Below the pieces are notes generated by a model. That model worked only from the letters and a program-made list of their open reading frames with translations. It ran no database searches and was not told the origin of the DNA. Both the position numbers and the translations under genes were made by a program. 64,000 bases of DNA from Bradysia coprophila (taxonomy: Eukaryota > Arthropoda > Insecta > Diptera > Sciaridae): assembly GCF_014529535.1 (NCBI RefSeq), contig NW_023503493.1:8774001-8838000 (forward strand). The letters run 5' to 3'. Shown here one piece after another: positions 50,401 through 60,559 of the stretch. Positions within the stretch are counted from its first letter, which is position 1, and each line of letters starts with the position of its first letter.

Positions 50401-51753
50401 CATCTCGCCTATGTCACCAAGAACTGCCACTAATCTTTCCCGGAATCTTCGAAGTATGTCCACAAGTGGGACTAACAGGTCTGGCCCTGTTAGCAGCAAT
50501 GAGTTAAGCGAAACATTTTTCACCTTCGCTGCGGCATCCCAAACGATTCTTACTTTTTCCGGTTTTTTCGGGTTAAAAACGGGAAATATGGGAAGGTACC
50601 ATTCTCGATCCGGTTTGATTTGAAGTTCATCGTCCGACAACTTTCTGATGTAGCCCTTCTCAAGAAATCCGCTGATCTGATTACACAAATTTTCCGCCAG
50701 CTGTGGGTTCTTCATCATTTTTGATTCGAGACATTGCAGGCGTTTCAAGGCCATATCGTAACTGTTCGGCATATCAACCTGGTCATATTTCCATAATAAG
50801 CCTGACTCGTATCGACCGTTTTTCTTCACCGTAGTCTTTTCCAAAATGTCTCTGGCCCGCTGTACTTCTCTCGACTCGAGAAATTTGTTGTCCATCTTCA
50901 CTCCAAAATTTTCAATAGAGAAGTACTCCTTCACCAATTTGTGGAGCTGATGATCTTTCGATTGACATTGACATAAATTCAAACTAAACTTCGTGTGATG
51001 CTGTGGGTCACCATGGTATGTAGGGCCTTGTACTACCCAGCCAAGACGAGTTCGACAAACTATCGGTTCATCCCAAGCGCCTTCAATCGTTTCTAATGAC
51101 ACCGTGAGTCTTGAGTATTGCAATCCTATCAACATTCGTGGTTTTACCGTTTCATAAGTGGTAATGGGTACGTTCTTGAAATGTGGATATCGCTCAAGCC
51201 AAGCTGAAGTTATAGATTGCGATGGTAGATGTAGATCCTTGACGGTGCGAACATTGCTCAACTTATAATTTGGTGCTTGATGATAGAATCCTGATACCTT
51301 CATCGATACGATTCTTGATTCTTCTGACTCATGTGACTGTCCAAACGCCCAATCAATACAAACGGTTTGTGGTGTACCAACCAACTCAAGCTCATTTGCT
51401 AGCTCATCTTCCATTAAAGTCAAGTTGGATCCTTCGTCCAGATAAGCAAAATCACGGATGATCTTATCCTTGTGACTGAGCACAACTGGGACTATTCGAA
51501 ATATGTCTGTACGATTGTTGATAGATCTCTGTGAGTTACATACAGACGTCGGAGCTGAACTTGCGGATGCTGGATTTGCTCCAGCTGTCGGTGATTTACT
51601 TTCGTTTTTTGGAGCTTCAGCAGCTTTTCCGTAATCGTGTAGCAGCGTGTGGTGTTTTTTGGTGCATCCATCCGCCTTGCAATTCAAATTCGATCGACAT
51701 CGGTAAAATGAGTGGCCACCCAAACATTTTGAACACAATTTGTTGTCCTTCAA
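47479..51753 (-). CDS. pol: BEL/Pao Pol polyprotein: protease, RT, RNase H, integrase
   Basis: About 1,424 codons, no stops. In order: a Cys/His cluster KLCSKCLGGHSFYRC; a DUF1758-type aspartic protease with AYLDEGSNLTLME; a reverse transcriptase with YHQIQI, FGAACAP and the catalytic NTYVDDLLD; a Peptidase A17 / RNase H region with HVFVDGSAEAFSTAAYLR and RLELQAGVLG; an integrase zinc region HFHRRYLHLNHE...CQKCKND; an integrase core with DYFGPY, FSDNGLNFHG and PPESPHMGGAWERL (the DDE triad); and a C-terminal DUF5641 segment with VGDVVLIIDEKNPRNTWP. This is the canonical BEL/Pao order. No envelope gene follows. The frame begins inside the Gag frame and is offset from it by one base. Confidence 0.93.
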   Translation of the reverse strand: MKDNKLCSKCLGGHSFYRCRSNLNCKADGCTKKHHTLLHDYGKAAEAPKNESKSPTAGANPASASSAPTSVCNSQRSINNRTDIFRIVPVVLSHKDKIIRDFAYLDEGSNLTLMEDELANELELVGTPQTVCIDWAFGQSHESEESRIVSMKVSGFYHQAPNYKLSNVRTVKDLHLPSQSITSAWLERYPHFKNVPITTYETVKPRMLIGLQYSRLTVSLETIEGAWDEPIVCRTRLGWVVQGPTYHGDPQHHTKFSLNLCQCQSKDHQLHKLVKEYFSIENFGVKMDNKFLESREVQRARDILEKTTVKKNGRYESGLLWKYDQVDMPNSYDMALKRLQCLESKMMKNPQLAENLCNQISGFLEKGYIRKLSDDELQIKPDREWYLPIFPVFNPKKPEKVRIVWDAAAKVKNVSLNSLLLTGPDLLVPLVDILRRFRERLVAVLGDIGEMYHQIQIIEQDQGVQRFLWRNGDSTKKPEVYVMLVSTFGAACAPCTAQFVKNKNANEYQQQFPAAVAVITQNTYVDDLLDCCHSVEDAIKLAKDVKHINLQGGFETKNFLSNSKEVLKSIGERNVQSSNKNLNINTDLTLGTERVLGMFWNADTDSFTYSLKYTKVNQNILNGSHCPTKRELLRVLMSIFDPLGLLANFLIYPKLLLQETWRSNIEWDEQIPESLQTKWVKWISVLPEVENLRIPRLYSPKLSPGTASSIQLHVFVDGSAEAFSTAAYLRIQDDDGIDCSLVGAKTKVAPNKPMTIPRLELQAGVLGTRLARSIKQSQRLQIEKVIYWSDSKTVMGWIYSDTRRYHQFVAFRIGEILETTDKAEWRWVPTEHNVADEATKSKEIQKLNSQSRWFKGPDFLYDEESTWFTEDNQEDHHTREELRLSIVMACRQGQERCIIDVKRFSQWKRLVNAMAYIYRFIHNLKSVERRSGPLLQEEIVCAENQLYRIAQQDYYLDEIALLEKNAKLPPKDQKYFEKSSPLYKSSPYLDDHGVLRVRGRLDAAKCLNLETKRPIILPRRHYITKLICAHFHRRYLHLNHETAINEIRQKYDIKALRVVMKEIRFSCQKCKNDSAVPMIPEMAELPFARLAAFERPFTYVGIDYFGPYSVKITRNISASRWGVIYSCLTARAIHLEVAHSLNTSSCIMAFERFCTDRGHPREVFSDNGLNFHGMENELKEEFKKLNQDEIQQMFTTSEMKWSFNPPESPHMGGAWERLIQTVKKSFKKIVTTRKPTDETLPTLFAQVENIVNSRPLTYIPLDSADDEALTPNHFLFGSSNGRKPIVRTSPKDLGKEDWKNIEEQTNQFWRRFVLEYMPTLTKRTKWYKNSKPIQVGDVVLIIDEKNPRNTWPKGIVERTIRGRGGKCRQAIVRAVLESKNGPVHREYRRSVHKLAVLDVKVPASEEVNRQPEESINGGEPVGQH

Positions 51754-54100
51754 AAAATGACCATCTCTCCGCTCGAGACAAACTTTTGAATTTAGAACAA
51801 GTAGAAATCTTCGAACAGGATTCTGCCTTGCACGCCGGACATTTATATTTCTTGCCGGCTTCCTTCGTGTCTTGAGATTTTGAATTCTTTTCGACTTGAG
51901 TGTTCAGATAATGCGTCGACTTGCCATTATTGCTTTTCTCCTTTTTTCCACTTTTAGTAGCAGGTTTTCGTACTACTCCACTAACGACACTTGCCAAATT
52001 GTATAACCAATCTCCAAGAGTAGATAGATCAACTACCCCGACTGCATGCTTGTAATAAGCCCAATTCATCTGCACTTGAGTAGTTAGCTTGTCTGTTATG
52101 GCATTCATTAACGTCGGATTTTGAAGGTGTTCGAAAGCTCCAGTCTCTCTAATCGATGCACTTAAATTTTGTACCGAAATGGCAAACTTTATCAGTGAAA
52201 ATAGGTCGTTGTCCCTTGGTGAAGATTCCTTGTTGACTTCTTCGATCAAGCTCTCGATTATTGCTTCTGGACGACCATATATCAATTTAAGCGTGCTAAT
52301 GGCTCTTGGCACGGAATCCGGATGAAACAGACTGCCTCCAACTGCTTCTCTGGCGTCACCTTGTAAACTCTCTTGTAATCTACCTAAGTTTTCCACAAGG
52401 CTGAACCCACACGCAGCAGTGGAGTATTCATATGCGCTGATAAACGCTTGCCAATGTTTTGCTTCACCATAAAATGTCGGTAACTTCTTAATGACATGTC
52501 TTGTGGCTATTTGTTCTGTAGTTAACCGAGGACCTTGTGTTGGAATCGTATTGTTAGCTGCAGTAGCTGCCACAGTCCCAGTTGGAGTAGCATTTCCGAT
52601 ACCACTGGTTTGATTTACGCCAGTATTGACTGGAATCGATTGATTTTGAAAACTTGTTGGTCCAAATAAGAATGGAGTGGTATGAGGTCGAGGTGGTACA
52701 TTATCGTTAACATTTACTCCTTGTGAAGACACTCGACTGCTCGTTATCGGGTTGGTAACACTGTATGTACTTGACGATCCGTGGTCATAATTGGTAGTTA
52801 CGCCAGCTCCTTGACTATTATTCATTCCTTGTCCATCTGATGACGAATGTCCACTCGACTGATGAGGTTGATGGTTTCCAGCTGAATTTGGAATTGGTGG
52901 AAATTGAATGTTGCCAGAGCTGAATGCAGTTGACGCCGTAACTGTCGTTTGTCCCATCGGATTCGGACTTATAGCATTGGTTGCTGTTGATGGTCGTAAG
53001 CCGAAATAAAACTGTTGGTTGTCTGAAGTCACTGTTACAGTAGTAATTTGTGATGACGTTCCTGCTGGATTATTCGGGCCTACTGCATGGCCAGTCAATG
53101 GATTGCTTACAGGTGTTGAAATTCCAGGTAGTATGTTGTTCGAAACATTCTGTTTTGTTGTATCGGTTGCAATTTGACGGAAGCTCGACGTTGACCACGG
53201 AAAATTCGAAAAATTTCTTTGGAAGTTGGACTGTAAATTCGACGGTGCGAGTAACCAAGCTGGTAGGGACGTCTTAGAAACTTTCGGCCTTTTAATGCCG
53301 ACATGAGATTTTTGATGTTCAGACCGTGTCTTCGACAATGGTGATGACTGATCCTTATCTAGCAACTCCATATTGGAGAAAACGTTTTCAATTGGAGTCT
53401 GTTCAGCTTCAGATGTCTTTACCGTCGGCAATTTTTCAGACCATTGCTGCACTCGATTGGCTTTCTCTCGTTCCAATTCAGAATCAGGCACACTTGCCTC
53501 ATCTCCAATGTCATCTTCCAGCAAAGAATACTTTTGGTTCAAATAATCGCTTTCTCTTTGCTCGCGTAACAGCTTCTCCTCTTCCAGTCGTTGTAACGCT
53601 AGTGCAGTTCGTCGACTCACCACTGATGAAATCGAATTTGCTTTCGAGGATTTGGAAGGCGCGATGATTTTTTCCTCGACATTCGGCGTCTCTTTCATGT
53701 CTTTCACTGGTTGGCCGTCATTCACAGGATCAATAATAACTTGTTCACCAGTCTTAGCCGTATCGATTTTTTCCTGAACGCTTTGTGATCGCATACTGTC
53801 GTCTATCACAACGACTTCGGATACCGGATTTTCGATTTCACTTTGCGTAGCCTTGGGTGGTTGTACCTTTTTCTTAGATGTGCATGCGACACAAGCCCAA
53901 TGACGTTTCTTAACTTCGGCAGTAACATCAGCACACTTGAGATGTTGCCACGATCGACATAAGTCGCAACAAACTTTGTCTTGCCTGTCGCTAACACGAC
54001 ATGTCTTACACATATGCGGTGAGCTCGGTTTATTTGTCGATAACGACGCACTGTTGGACTTCGACAATTTCTTTGGAACGGCGCCCTTTTTCGTCGACAT
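51617..54100 (-). CDS. gag: BEL/Pao Gag with an N-terminal PHD-like zinc finger
   Basis: The structural capsid protein, from ATG at 54100 (MSTKKGAVPKKLSKSNSASL). Residues about 30-75 form a Cys4-His-Cys3 PHD-type finger: CKTCRVSDRQDKVCCDLC, then SWQHLKCADV and WACVAC. An acidic, Ser-rich segment, a long Gln/Asn/Ser/Thr-rich stretch and a DUF1759-type capsid core (KKLPTFYGEAKHWQAFISAY) follow. At a run of six A on the plus strand (51752-51757) the frame leaves the Pol-compatible frame, so this ORF ends out of frame (LQGGWMHQKTPHAATRLRKS). BEL elements normally have one Gag-Pol frame, so a one-base insertion is the simplest reading. Confidence 0.88.
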   Translation of the reverse strand: MSTKKGAVPKKLSKSNSASLSTNKPSSPHMCKTCRVSDRQDKVCCDLCRSWQHLKCADVTAEVKKRHWACVACTSKKKVQPPKATQSEIENPVSEVVVIDDSMRSQSVQEKIDTAKTGEQVIIDPVNDGQPVKDMKETPNVEEKIIAPSKSSKANSISSVVSRRTALALQRLEEEKLLREQRESDYLNQKYSLLEDDIGDEASVPDSELEREKANRVQQWSEKLPTVKTSEAEQTPIENVFSNMELLDKDQSSPLSKTRSEHQKSHVGIKRPKVSKTSLPAWLLAPSNLQSNFQRNFSNFPWSTSSFRQIATDTTKQNVSNNILPGISTPVSNPLTGHAVGPNNPAGTSSQITTVTVTSDNQQFYFGLRPSTATNAISPNPMGQTTVTASTAFSSGNIQFPPIPNSAGNHQPHQSSGHSSSDGQGMNNSQGAGVTTNYDHGSSSTYSVTNPITSSRVSSQGVNVNDNVPPRPHTTPFLFGPTSFQNQSIPVNTGVNQTSGIGNATPTGTVAATAANNTIPTQGPRLTTEQIATRHVIKKLPTFYGEAKHWQAFISAYEYSTAACGFSLVENLGRLQESLQGDAREAVGGSLFHPDSVPRAISTLKLIYGRPEAIIESLIEEVNKESSPRDNDLFSLIKFAISVQNLSASIRETGAFEHLQNPTLMNAITDKLTTQVQMNWAYYKHAVGVVDLSTLGDWLYNLASVVSGVVRKPATKSGKKEKSNNGKSTHYLNTQVEKNSKSQDTKEAGKKYKCPACKAESCSKISTCSKFKSLSRAERWSFFEGQQIVFKMFGWPLILPMSIEFELQGGWMHQKTPHAATRLRKSC

Positions 54101-54168
54101 TGTTTCCAGTAACTTGCTTGCTGAGGTCGTTGCGATTTACTTCCAAAAGATAAGTAAATTTTGAAGCT

Positions 54169-54890
54169 TGTTGAGGATCGGAGATAGGATTTGTATTTTG
54201 ACAGACGGTTACGAGGTTGAGATCCAATCAATAAAACCAGCGATGGATTGCGATTGAACCGTTTATTACTCGGTTATGCACTACTTCAAAATTTCTAAAA
54301 AATAAACAATTTTCAATGTAAGACCGAAGTTGATACAAATTGATAACATGATTTCTTACACTTAGTAACCCTCTCTCCTAGATCTACGGTTCGCTATTTC
54401 GAAGCTTGTATTTGTGTGTGCGCAGCCTGTAACCTAACCTTAACATTAGCAAATTGCAAATTCATGATCTAAAGGAAATTCTTACAATTCGGATTCTTGC
54501 CGACCACTTTTCCCTCGCTGTGACAAAAAATCCAATTTAATTCACAGGAACGTGATGCCTAAATCGAACAACCAAATAATTAAAGTTCAACCGATACCGG
54601 TGCACGATAAGGCACAGAGAAAAAACATCGCGCAACCAAACTGAACTATTTACCTTCTTGGCACATCCCCCAGAAAATTCAATTGCTGGACACACAATAA
54701 ACTTCGTTACGAAAAAATTAAATGAAATTCAACCGCAATTAATATGAAACTTAAAACTATCAAATTGGATTCGTTTTACTTCCAATTGAATCCGTTTTCA
54801 ATCAACTTAGAATAATGAATAAAACCAAAATGTCCTCTTCCGTCGCATGTGTCAACACTTAGCCCAACTGTCAGATAAATCAGTGCTGCC
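54169..54890 (-). repeat. BEL/Pao 5' LTR, interrupted after 722 bp
   Basis: It is identical to the 3' LTR except for one base seen. It stops at GTGCTGCC (54883-54890), where the P-type element begins. GTGCTGCC recurs at 61186-61193, and the final LTR bases CAACA are at 61194-61198. Confidence 0.93.
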
Positions 54891-55126
54891 CACGGGTCTG
54901 TCAGCCCATTGTCTTTTCATTTCGATTGATTCTATATACACATACACATATAAGCGTATTGTGAAAACACAGAGCCAACTTCAATGCGAACAACTGTCAT
55001 TCGATATCAGTTTATAATTTTGAATTCTTTAAACGTGTTTGCAACGACATCAACAGGTACTTTTGATATTAAAATCATTTCGCTAAATTTCAACTGAAAA
55101 GATCTGGTATTTTCGAATTTTCAAGA

Positions 55127-58100
55127 ATGGTTCTCGAGTGTAGCGTGCGGGGATGCGAAACTATCGCAAAAAACGGTTTACACAGCTTCCCGAAGAACCA
55201 ATTGGCAGCGCGAAAATGGGTCACTGCTACAAAGTCCCATCATTTAATCGAACGCCTCAATGAAAACAAACTATCGGGTTCGTTCTACAAAATATGTAGA
55301 AAGCACTTCAAGGAATCGGATCTTCAAATAAATGGAAAAGGGCAAATTGTAGTCAAGCATGATGCTATGCCGAGCCTCTTTTTGCCGGACGATGACGGTG
55401 TAAGTTACCAACGAGTCTCCCTATTTTCAGATGACTTATATGATCTCTATTTAGTTTCAGCTCCAAATGTCGAAACACTCGTTACAATCTGCAACAGACG
55501 TACGTTTCCCAAAGCCTAAAGCTCATGCCTCATTGCCTCATATCTGATCAACTAAAAGTGTTTTAATATCCTAGGGTAATCAGTCGAATGATGAAGTTGT
55601 TGATGGGACGGAACACGACAGTGATGTTGATGTGGAAGCCATTAGTTCCGAGGAAGATATTGCTGTTCGCTCGGACAAAAGAAGTGGTCGTAAAGCGCGC
55701 TCCAAACTATCATTATGCACGGTTTGTGGGATATATTGGACGTCATTTACATGTTCTGTGTTGTTTGTTTTTTGTCTAATAAATGTGTTCGTCCTATATG
55801 TTTTCGTTGTGTTTCTGGCAATTGAATCGAGTAACTACAAGGAACAGATCAAAGCATTTCTGAATGACTTACAAATTTTACCTGATGCCCTAAGGGTGAC
55901 TTGATGTAACGACATAGCTGCATGCAGATATTTCAAGGAAAAGCGTTGCGTTTCTTTGAACTTCTACTGTGTTTCTTTGAGCTTTTACTACGTTTCCTTG
56001 AACTACTGTAAGTTTCACATACGTAACATTCTGAAGAGAGAAAATGTAAGTTCTGCACCATGGAATTAGCTGTTAGAAAACTTATTGAAATTCGTAATGA
56101 CAAATCTCATATTCAAGCCTAGCTTGAAAATGAGGAAGAAATGGGTGATGATTATTTTGATTGTGTAATAAACTCTCTGACAGACTGAAAGAAGTAGCTA
56201 GAAAATAGAATTCGAGAGTATAAAGAATAAAAATTTTGGGAAAGTGTGTTCTCTTGAGTAAAGAGTTCAACTCGAGATTAAACTTCTTGACAAAACGTTT
56301 TTCCTTAAAATCGGAAATTGAAAATTAAAATCCCTGAAAACATAAATGTCGGTGTGCTGGACCAATTCACTATGTTACGCAGATCTTTTGTTTCTTATTC
56401 CAGAATGTATCGCGTCAATCGAATACGTTAGGTTATTACAAGAGACGAGCAAAGGAGCTTCAGCAGAAAGTCAAAGCCAATAAGTTGAACGACTCAAAAG
56501 TCCTCGATTACTTGAGGACCAAATTCAATGAACAATTGTTGGAGTTCGTTACCATGCAGTTGAAGAACTGTGAACGTTCTAAGCACGCCAGACGATATAC
56601 ACCGAAACAGAAAAGCCTCTGCCTGGCAATGTATAAACAAGGGCCGAAAGCCTATCGGTTCAACGAAAAGTGGTGTTGTTTACCAACGAAAAGAACAATA
56701 GGCCGGTACAGTGCACAGCTCGTATTCAAAGCCGGTGTCGATGAAAAAGTTCTAGAGGCAATCAAAGTGGTCGTTAAAGACTGGCCTGAAAACAAAAAAT
56801 TATGTACGTTTGGATGGGATGAAGTTGCGTTAAGTGAACATTTGGACTACTGCCAATCTCAGGACATAATAGAAGGCTTCGCTGAAATTCTAAAACCGAA
56901 AGAACCAACCTTTGCAACGCATGCCCTGACATTCATGGTACGAGGAATTGAAGTACCTTATAAGCAGTCAGTTGGATATTTTTATACGGGCGGATTGAAA
57001 TCGTTCGTATTGGTTGAACTCATCAAACTGATGGTTCAAAGAGTCTTAATCACAGGTAAATTTATAGATGATGTTCATAATCTAAAGACAGCAACGGTAA
57101 CATAACCACCTAGCAAAATTGAATCTTCTGAAGCTGTTTACGCTGTTTTGAAATTGCAATGAGGGACTGTTTTGAAAACTTACCTACCAAAATCGGACGC
57201 AATTTCCAGCTACGAAGTTTTGGTGCCTAAAAACATGCAATTTTTTAATTTTCTCTTTTTACATGTTTGTGTTCTCTCTGATATCGAAATCGTAAGTAAG
57301 TAGCCACATATGGTGAAGAAAGAATATTTTTTGATCTCGTGTATCTGGAATCTAGGGATAACTCTATAAGAAAAATGCATGTCTTCGGTTTTTGATTGCC
57401 TCTCACTAGCCAGTGGCTAATACCCACACAAGTTTCAAAAAATGTTTCTGACGATGGCTTTATCTTCTAGAGACTAATATCTATCCAGGCACATCGAAGT
57501 AAGTCCGCTGTAAAATTCGTCCGATTTTGGTAGCTTCATTTTCAAAAGAATCTCTGAATTACCGATATCTTTCAAGTGCACTGCACAATGTCTGTTCCTG
57601 ACCACGACTATCATTTTTTCAAAAGGTCTGGTTCCAATTTTGTCGGTTTGCGACACATGCAGCACGAACGCGTATGCAGTCAACGCATTGGTGTACCCGA
57701 ATGCTCTCCAAAAAAAACAAACGGGAGACGTTCTACAATACAAAATTAACGGACATCAAATCACGCACACCTTCGATCCACCCCATCTCATAAAAGTGAT
57801 CAGAAATAATTTGCAGACCAAAAACTTGGCACACTTTATAACAGAAAGATGGCAACCTGGCTTCGAAGAATATGACGGGTCGTTACAGATCGCCACTTGG
57901 AATGATATCAGCGAATTGTACAGAATCGACTTCGAATCTCCACATCGCGTGTTGACAAAACTTACTCCCGAACATTTAAAACCAAACAAGTTAAAGATGA
58001 AAGTGGCGGTTGCAACGCAAGTTTTTAGCAACGCGTGTGGATCGGAAATGCTTCGATGCATAGAACAAGCAACAATGCCGGAACATTGCACCAGTACAGC

Positions 58101-60559
58101 ACGTTTGCTCTTCTTCATGAACGACCTGTTTGACAGTGTTAATGGCTCAGACAGTCACCCAGCAGATTCACTCAAAAGTGCTGTTACGGCGAAGTCACTA
58201 CATTTCGAATATTGGGAGTACGCCTTGGTGATGCTGGAAAATATGTTCTACGTCGATAAGATTACTGGCGCTAGGAATAACCGATCATCCGTCCTGAAGA
58301 AATTCGAATCCACACTGCGAGGCTATCAGGCGGTGGCAACAACATGTTTTAACGCGAAAATCGAGAAAGTTAACATAAGGTATAATTCATGTGATAATCC
58401 ATGTTGTAATCTCCTCAGCAATTACAAATATCGACAATAGGTTTCAGTTCAATTTAAAACAATTCGACTCGAGTGTGCAAATAATGTGTATCCTTGGTAT
58501 CTAGGACACCGGGATTTTTTTTGCCGAAAAACCGTATACCGGGAAATCTACCCAATCCAGCGGGAAGAAATAGAAAAAAAAATCGGGATCAGAAATCGGG
58601 AAATGACCAGAAATCTGGAAATGACCAGAATTCAGGAAATGTCCAGAATTTAGGAAATGACCAGAAATCGGAAAATTACCAGAAATATGGGAAGGATCTG
58701 AAATCGGGAAAAATTATCATGAAATGATCTCATATGTGTTCACGAATCTTAAAGAGGATTTACCTCTTTACCTCTATGTTGAAAATAACCAGGAAATCCC
58801 AACATTTTTACAGGAAAATTACTATATTATTACCGGGAGACTTGGTCGAATTTTAGTGGATACCGAGGAAAATCGGGAGATGGAATTTGGATACCGGGAA
58901 AAAAACATTATTTGCACGCGCGATTCGACAAAGGCTCGGAATATGTCGGCTTTTGACCTGACCTGAAAATCTAAAAGCTGGTTTGACCTGAATTTGATGT
59001 GACCCATCTGACCTGATTTTCATTTCAAATTTGTACTGACCTGACCTTACCTATTTCAGATTTAGCCTGTATTGAGCTGATTCCATAATTCGATTTTCAG
59101 GTTCAGGTCAAATCGGTCAGGTTTGCCTTTATAACATTACCTGAATTTTTGGGTCGAATTGTTTTTGACCGCGTTTGACAACAGTTGACGGCGCTCGACA
59201 GCAGTCGACGGCGCTCGACAGCAGTCGACGGCGCTCGACAGCAGTCGACGGCGCTCGACAACAGTCGACGGCGCTCGACAGCAGTCGACGGCGCTCGACA
59301 GCAGTCGACGGCGCTCGACAGCAGTCGACGGCGCTCGACAGCAGTCGACGGCGCTCGACAGCAGTCGACGGCGCTCGACAGCAGTCGACGGCGCTCGACA
59401 GCAGTCGACGGCGCTCGACAGCAGTCGACGGCGCTCGACAGCAGTCGACGGCGCTCGACAGCAGTCGACGGCGCTCGACCGCAGTCGACGGCGCTCGACC
59501 GCAGTCGACGGCGCTCGACAGCAGTCGACGGCGCTCGACGACGTTCAACTGCGATCGACCGAACAGCCTTCTTATAAATGGAATTTTATTATTTTTTCAA
59601 CAAACAGATTTATGATTTTTCTGTTTTTAACAGCAAGTGATGAAAATTGACAAATATTTCTTTCCTTAAGGGACACTACTCAAGACGGACTCGAAAATTT
59701 TTTTGGATGCGTCAAGTCTTGCAATCAAAGCAACAAAACGACAGCCAGCCAGTATCGAACTGGCTACGCGACAATGCTGATAAATAATATAACCGGAACG
59801 AATTCTTTAAGAGCGAACTGCCAGCCTGATAACTCAACTTCAATGCTCACGAACATACACGAGTTCATATCTGTATGCCAACAACAGTCAAATAATCAAA
59901 ACGAAGCATCCTACCCTGAAGCTAAGCTGACAAGTCGTGGTTGTGATAATTTGAGTTCACTTGAGTACGATTCGATGATTGTTTTCGACCCGGAAACCGA
60001 CGATGATGATAGCCAGTCGATCTTTCATTCTGATGATGAACCTGACGATGGTGTAGCAACCAATCGTAATTTTGAATTGCGTCAACCAAATGTGGAACTG
60101 AATCAAACAGAAATTATTTCTAATGATGCCAATTGGGTCTTCCAAAATCTGTTTAAGACAAGCCACTGCAACGACTGTACCGAAAACTTTAATTTGATGG
60201 ATCCGAAAACAACACTCAACAGTATTGAAAATCTTCTGAGCACTATCAACAAGACAATCGCTGAAATTTGCTCGGAAGATTCCGTGAAACAAAAGCTTCT
60301 TCTCAGCGTTGAGTCAGCCAACATAAATGTCATCGGTTGTGCAGACCACATCGATGCTATCGAGCGAAAAGTAAAAAATCTTGCTGTCGATCGTACCATT
60401 CTATCATTTTGTACCAATATCAACCAATTTCTGTGTGGCAAAATTACTACTTTACCCGAAAACCCAAATTTAATTCAGAAGCTGGCCTTCGAACACCGAA
60501 TCAAAAAGAAAGGAATTGGAAAGTACGCAAAAAAAAATTTATTGAACAATGATTCTTAA
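55127..60559 (+). CDS. P-element-type transposase with THAP domain, six exons, open throughout
   Basis: It cuts and joins the element's ends. Exons are 55127-55399, 55461-55499, 55575-55895, 56404-57055, 57626-58379 and 59671-60559; phases agree, about 975 residues (human THAP9 is 903). Exon 1 is a THAP zinc finger binding the TIRs: C3-type start MVLECSVRGC, FPKN, W, ICRKHF and DAMPSLFLP. Exon 3 is acidic; its middle is hydrophobic and T-rich and may be a further intron. Exon 4 opens with a coiled coil (YYKRRAKELQQKV) and holds the first catalytic Asp in FGWDEVALSEHLDY. Exon 5 has SVCDTCSTNAYAVNALV and THTFDPPHLIKVIRNNL, the RNase H fold and insertion domain. Exon 6 has the last catalytic Glu in TTQDGLENFFGCVKS and an acidic tail. 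No stop or frameshift is seen, so it may be active. Confidence 0.9.
58586..58720. repeat. Minisatellite of GACCAGAAATCGGGAAAT-like units
   Basis: About seven diverged 17-20-bp units lie in tandem inside the transposase intron. The same GGGAAA words recur down to about 58.9 kb. Confidence 0.6.
59178..59550. repeat. 20-bp G+C-rich minisatellite, about 18 copies
   Basis: The unit CGACGGCGCTCGACAGCAGT repeats almost without change. It is much richer in G+C than the surroundings, contains SalI-like GTCGAC sites, and has no stop codons in several frames on both strands, which creates spurious ORFs. Uniformity suggests recent expansion. Confidence 0.93.

Larger units (their letters stand above)
58380..59670 (+). 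other. Large intron of the P-type transposase gene
   Basis: It begins GTATAATTC after ATAAG and ends TTTCCTTAAG. It has three repeat tracts: GACCAGAAATCGGGAAAT units (58.59-58.72 kb), a GACCTGA simple repeat (58.95-59.11 kb) and a 20-bp minisatellite (59.18-59.55 kb). The gene frame resumes at GGACACTACTCAAGACGGAC. Drosophila P retains its third intron in somatic cells to block transposase, so this last intron could be a control point, but that is inference. Confidence 0.6.

Noticed and set aside
55700-55904. Transmembrane segment in the transposase (VLFVFCLINVFVLYVFVV)
   Set aside because: The stretch is T-rich and is more likely an unrecognised intron, or low-complexity read-through, than a real membrane helix in a DNA transposase. 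It does not break the frame either way.
59129-59615. Long ORFs of TALDSSRRRS- and SAVDCCRAPS-type repeats on both strands
   Set aside because: They are translations of the 20-bp minisatellite, which has no stops in several frames. The region is an intron of the transposase gene.
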